Source: an uncultured Opitutia bacterium
GTDB taxonomy: Bacteria > Verrucomicrobiota > Verrucomicrobiia > Opitutales > UBA953
DNA: 8,020 nucleotides
Assembly: GCA_903853185.1 (NCBI GenBank)
Contig: CAINSX010000170.1
Coordinates: forward strand, 1 to 8,020
Direction: 5' to 3'
Under the pieces are notes generated by a model that had not been told where the DNA came from, searched no databases, and worked only from the letters and a program-made list of their open reading frames with translations. Positions 7,586-8,020 of the stretch are shown here, in pieces. The position numbers were made by a program, and so were the translations under genes. Positions within the stretch are counted from its first letter, which is position 1. The number at the start of each line of letters is the position of its first letter.

Positions 7586-7619
7586 AAAAGCCCTTGCCTC
7601 CCGAGGTGAGGGCTTTTTT
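7586..7619 (+). terminator. Rho-independent terminator of the mscS-ABC-GldG-DUF4340 operon
   Basis: Bases 7586-7599 pair with 7604-7617 to give a 14-bp stem (two G-U wobbles, GCCC/GGGC core, four terminal A-T pairs) closed by a four-base loop (CCCG). Six consecutive Ts at 7614-7619 form the U-tract; the first four also pair with the As on the left side. The hairpin begins 13 bases after the DUF4340 stop codon. It lies only 13 bases before the nuoA start, so it could also act on transcripts reading into nuoA. Confidence 0.9.
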
Positions 7620-7632
7620 GTGTCTATCACCG

Positions 7633-8020
7633 ATGGCCGCCGCCGAATCCCAGTCCCTCAGCACCTACCTGCCCGCCCTCGTGCAGATCGTCCTGGGTCT
7701 CTCGATCCCCGCGATCATCCTCATCGTCAGCCACGCCTTCGGCCAGCGCGCCAAGGGCAACTACATCAAGGACAAGGCCTATGAGTGCGGCCTGCCGATG
7801 GAAGGAAAGCCCCACCCTCGCTTCGCCGTGAAGTTCTACGTGACGGCGATGCTCTTCATCCTTTTCGACATCGAAGTCGTCTTCCTCGTGCCGTGGGCCC
7901 TGGTCTACCGCGAGTTCCTCGCCGCCGGCATCGCCATCACGGCCGCCACGGCGGTCTTCCTCGGCGTCCTCGTCCTTGGCCTCGCCTACGAGTTCAAGCG
8001 CGGCGCGCTGGAGTGGGAGA
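7633..8020 (+). CDS. nuoA: NADH-quinone oxidoreductase subunit A (3' end outside window)
   Basis: This is the small membrane subunit of respiratory complex I (NDH-1), located in the membrane arm near the quinone site. About 129 codons are visible and the frame is still open at the right edge, so little is missing: NuoA is usually about 120-150 residues. Three hydrophobic segments are seen at about residues 13-33, 70-92 and 95-117. The conserved loop reads YECGLPMEGKPHPRFAVKFY (50-69). It is followed by TAMLFILFDIEVVFLVPWA (70-88), the hallmark of NuoA, with the FDIE acidic pair. The start at 7633 follows the upstream terminator by 13 bases and has no Shine-Dalgarno. It is probably the first gene of a nuo operon, but what follows is outside the window. 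Confidence 0.95.
   Translation, partial: MAAAESQSLSTYLPALVQIVLGLSIPAIILIVSHAFGQRAKGNYIKDKAYECGLPMEGKPHPRFAVKFYVTAMLFILFDIEVVFLVPWALVYREFLAAGIAITAATAVFLGVLVLGLAYEFKRGALEWE

Overview
The window is a GC-rich, tightly packed bacterial chromosomal segment with almost no intergenic space. It has no RNA genes, mobile elements, repeats or CRISPR arrays that I can see. The sequence alone does not fix the taxon. High GC, a Gld-type ABC transporter with a DUF4340 partner, an Nuo-type complex I gene and mostly absent Shine-Dalgarno motifs would fit a Gram-negative lineage such as Verrucomicrobiota (Opitutae-like), but this is an inference.

Layout. Positions 1-1867 are on the minus strand: trpS (tryptophanyl-tRNA synthetase, 1867 to 848), followed 27 bases later by a membrane-anchored alanine-rich coiled-coil protein (820 to beyond the left edge). 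A 118-base divergent spacer (1868-1985) separates trpS from the plus-strand genes and carries a good sigma-70-type promoter facing right. Then comes a compact five-gene plus-strand operon (1986-7572, gaps of 6-15 bases): a MscS-family mechanosensitive channel, an ABC ATPase (GldA-like), an ABC-2 permease (GldF-like), a GldG-like auxiliary protein and a DUF4340 protein. A strong intrinsic terminator (7586-7619) closes it. Only 13 bases later nuoA begins (complex I subunit A), and it runs off the right edge.

How the genes work together. The ATPase and permease should form an ABC-2 type membrane complex. GldG and DUF4340 are membrane-anchored proteins with large, probably extracytoplasmic domains that are typically encoded beside such transporters, and their substrate is generally unknown. 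The MscS channel is first in the same apparent transcript, which suggests but does not prove a link to envelope or turgor homeostasis. The trpS pair and nuoA are separate housekeeping units.

Most notable for a second look: the mscS-plus-Gld-like cassette, the near absence of Shine-Dalgarno sequences with a recurrent GCC before the ATG, and the terminator with a possible competing hairpin just ahead of nuoA. I found no clearly new biological system; most of the window is recognisable and ordinary.
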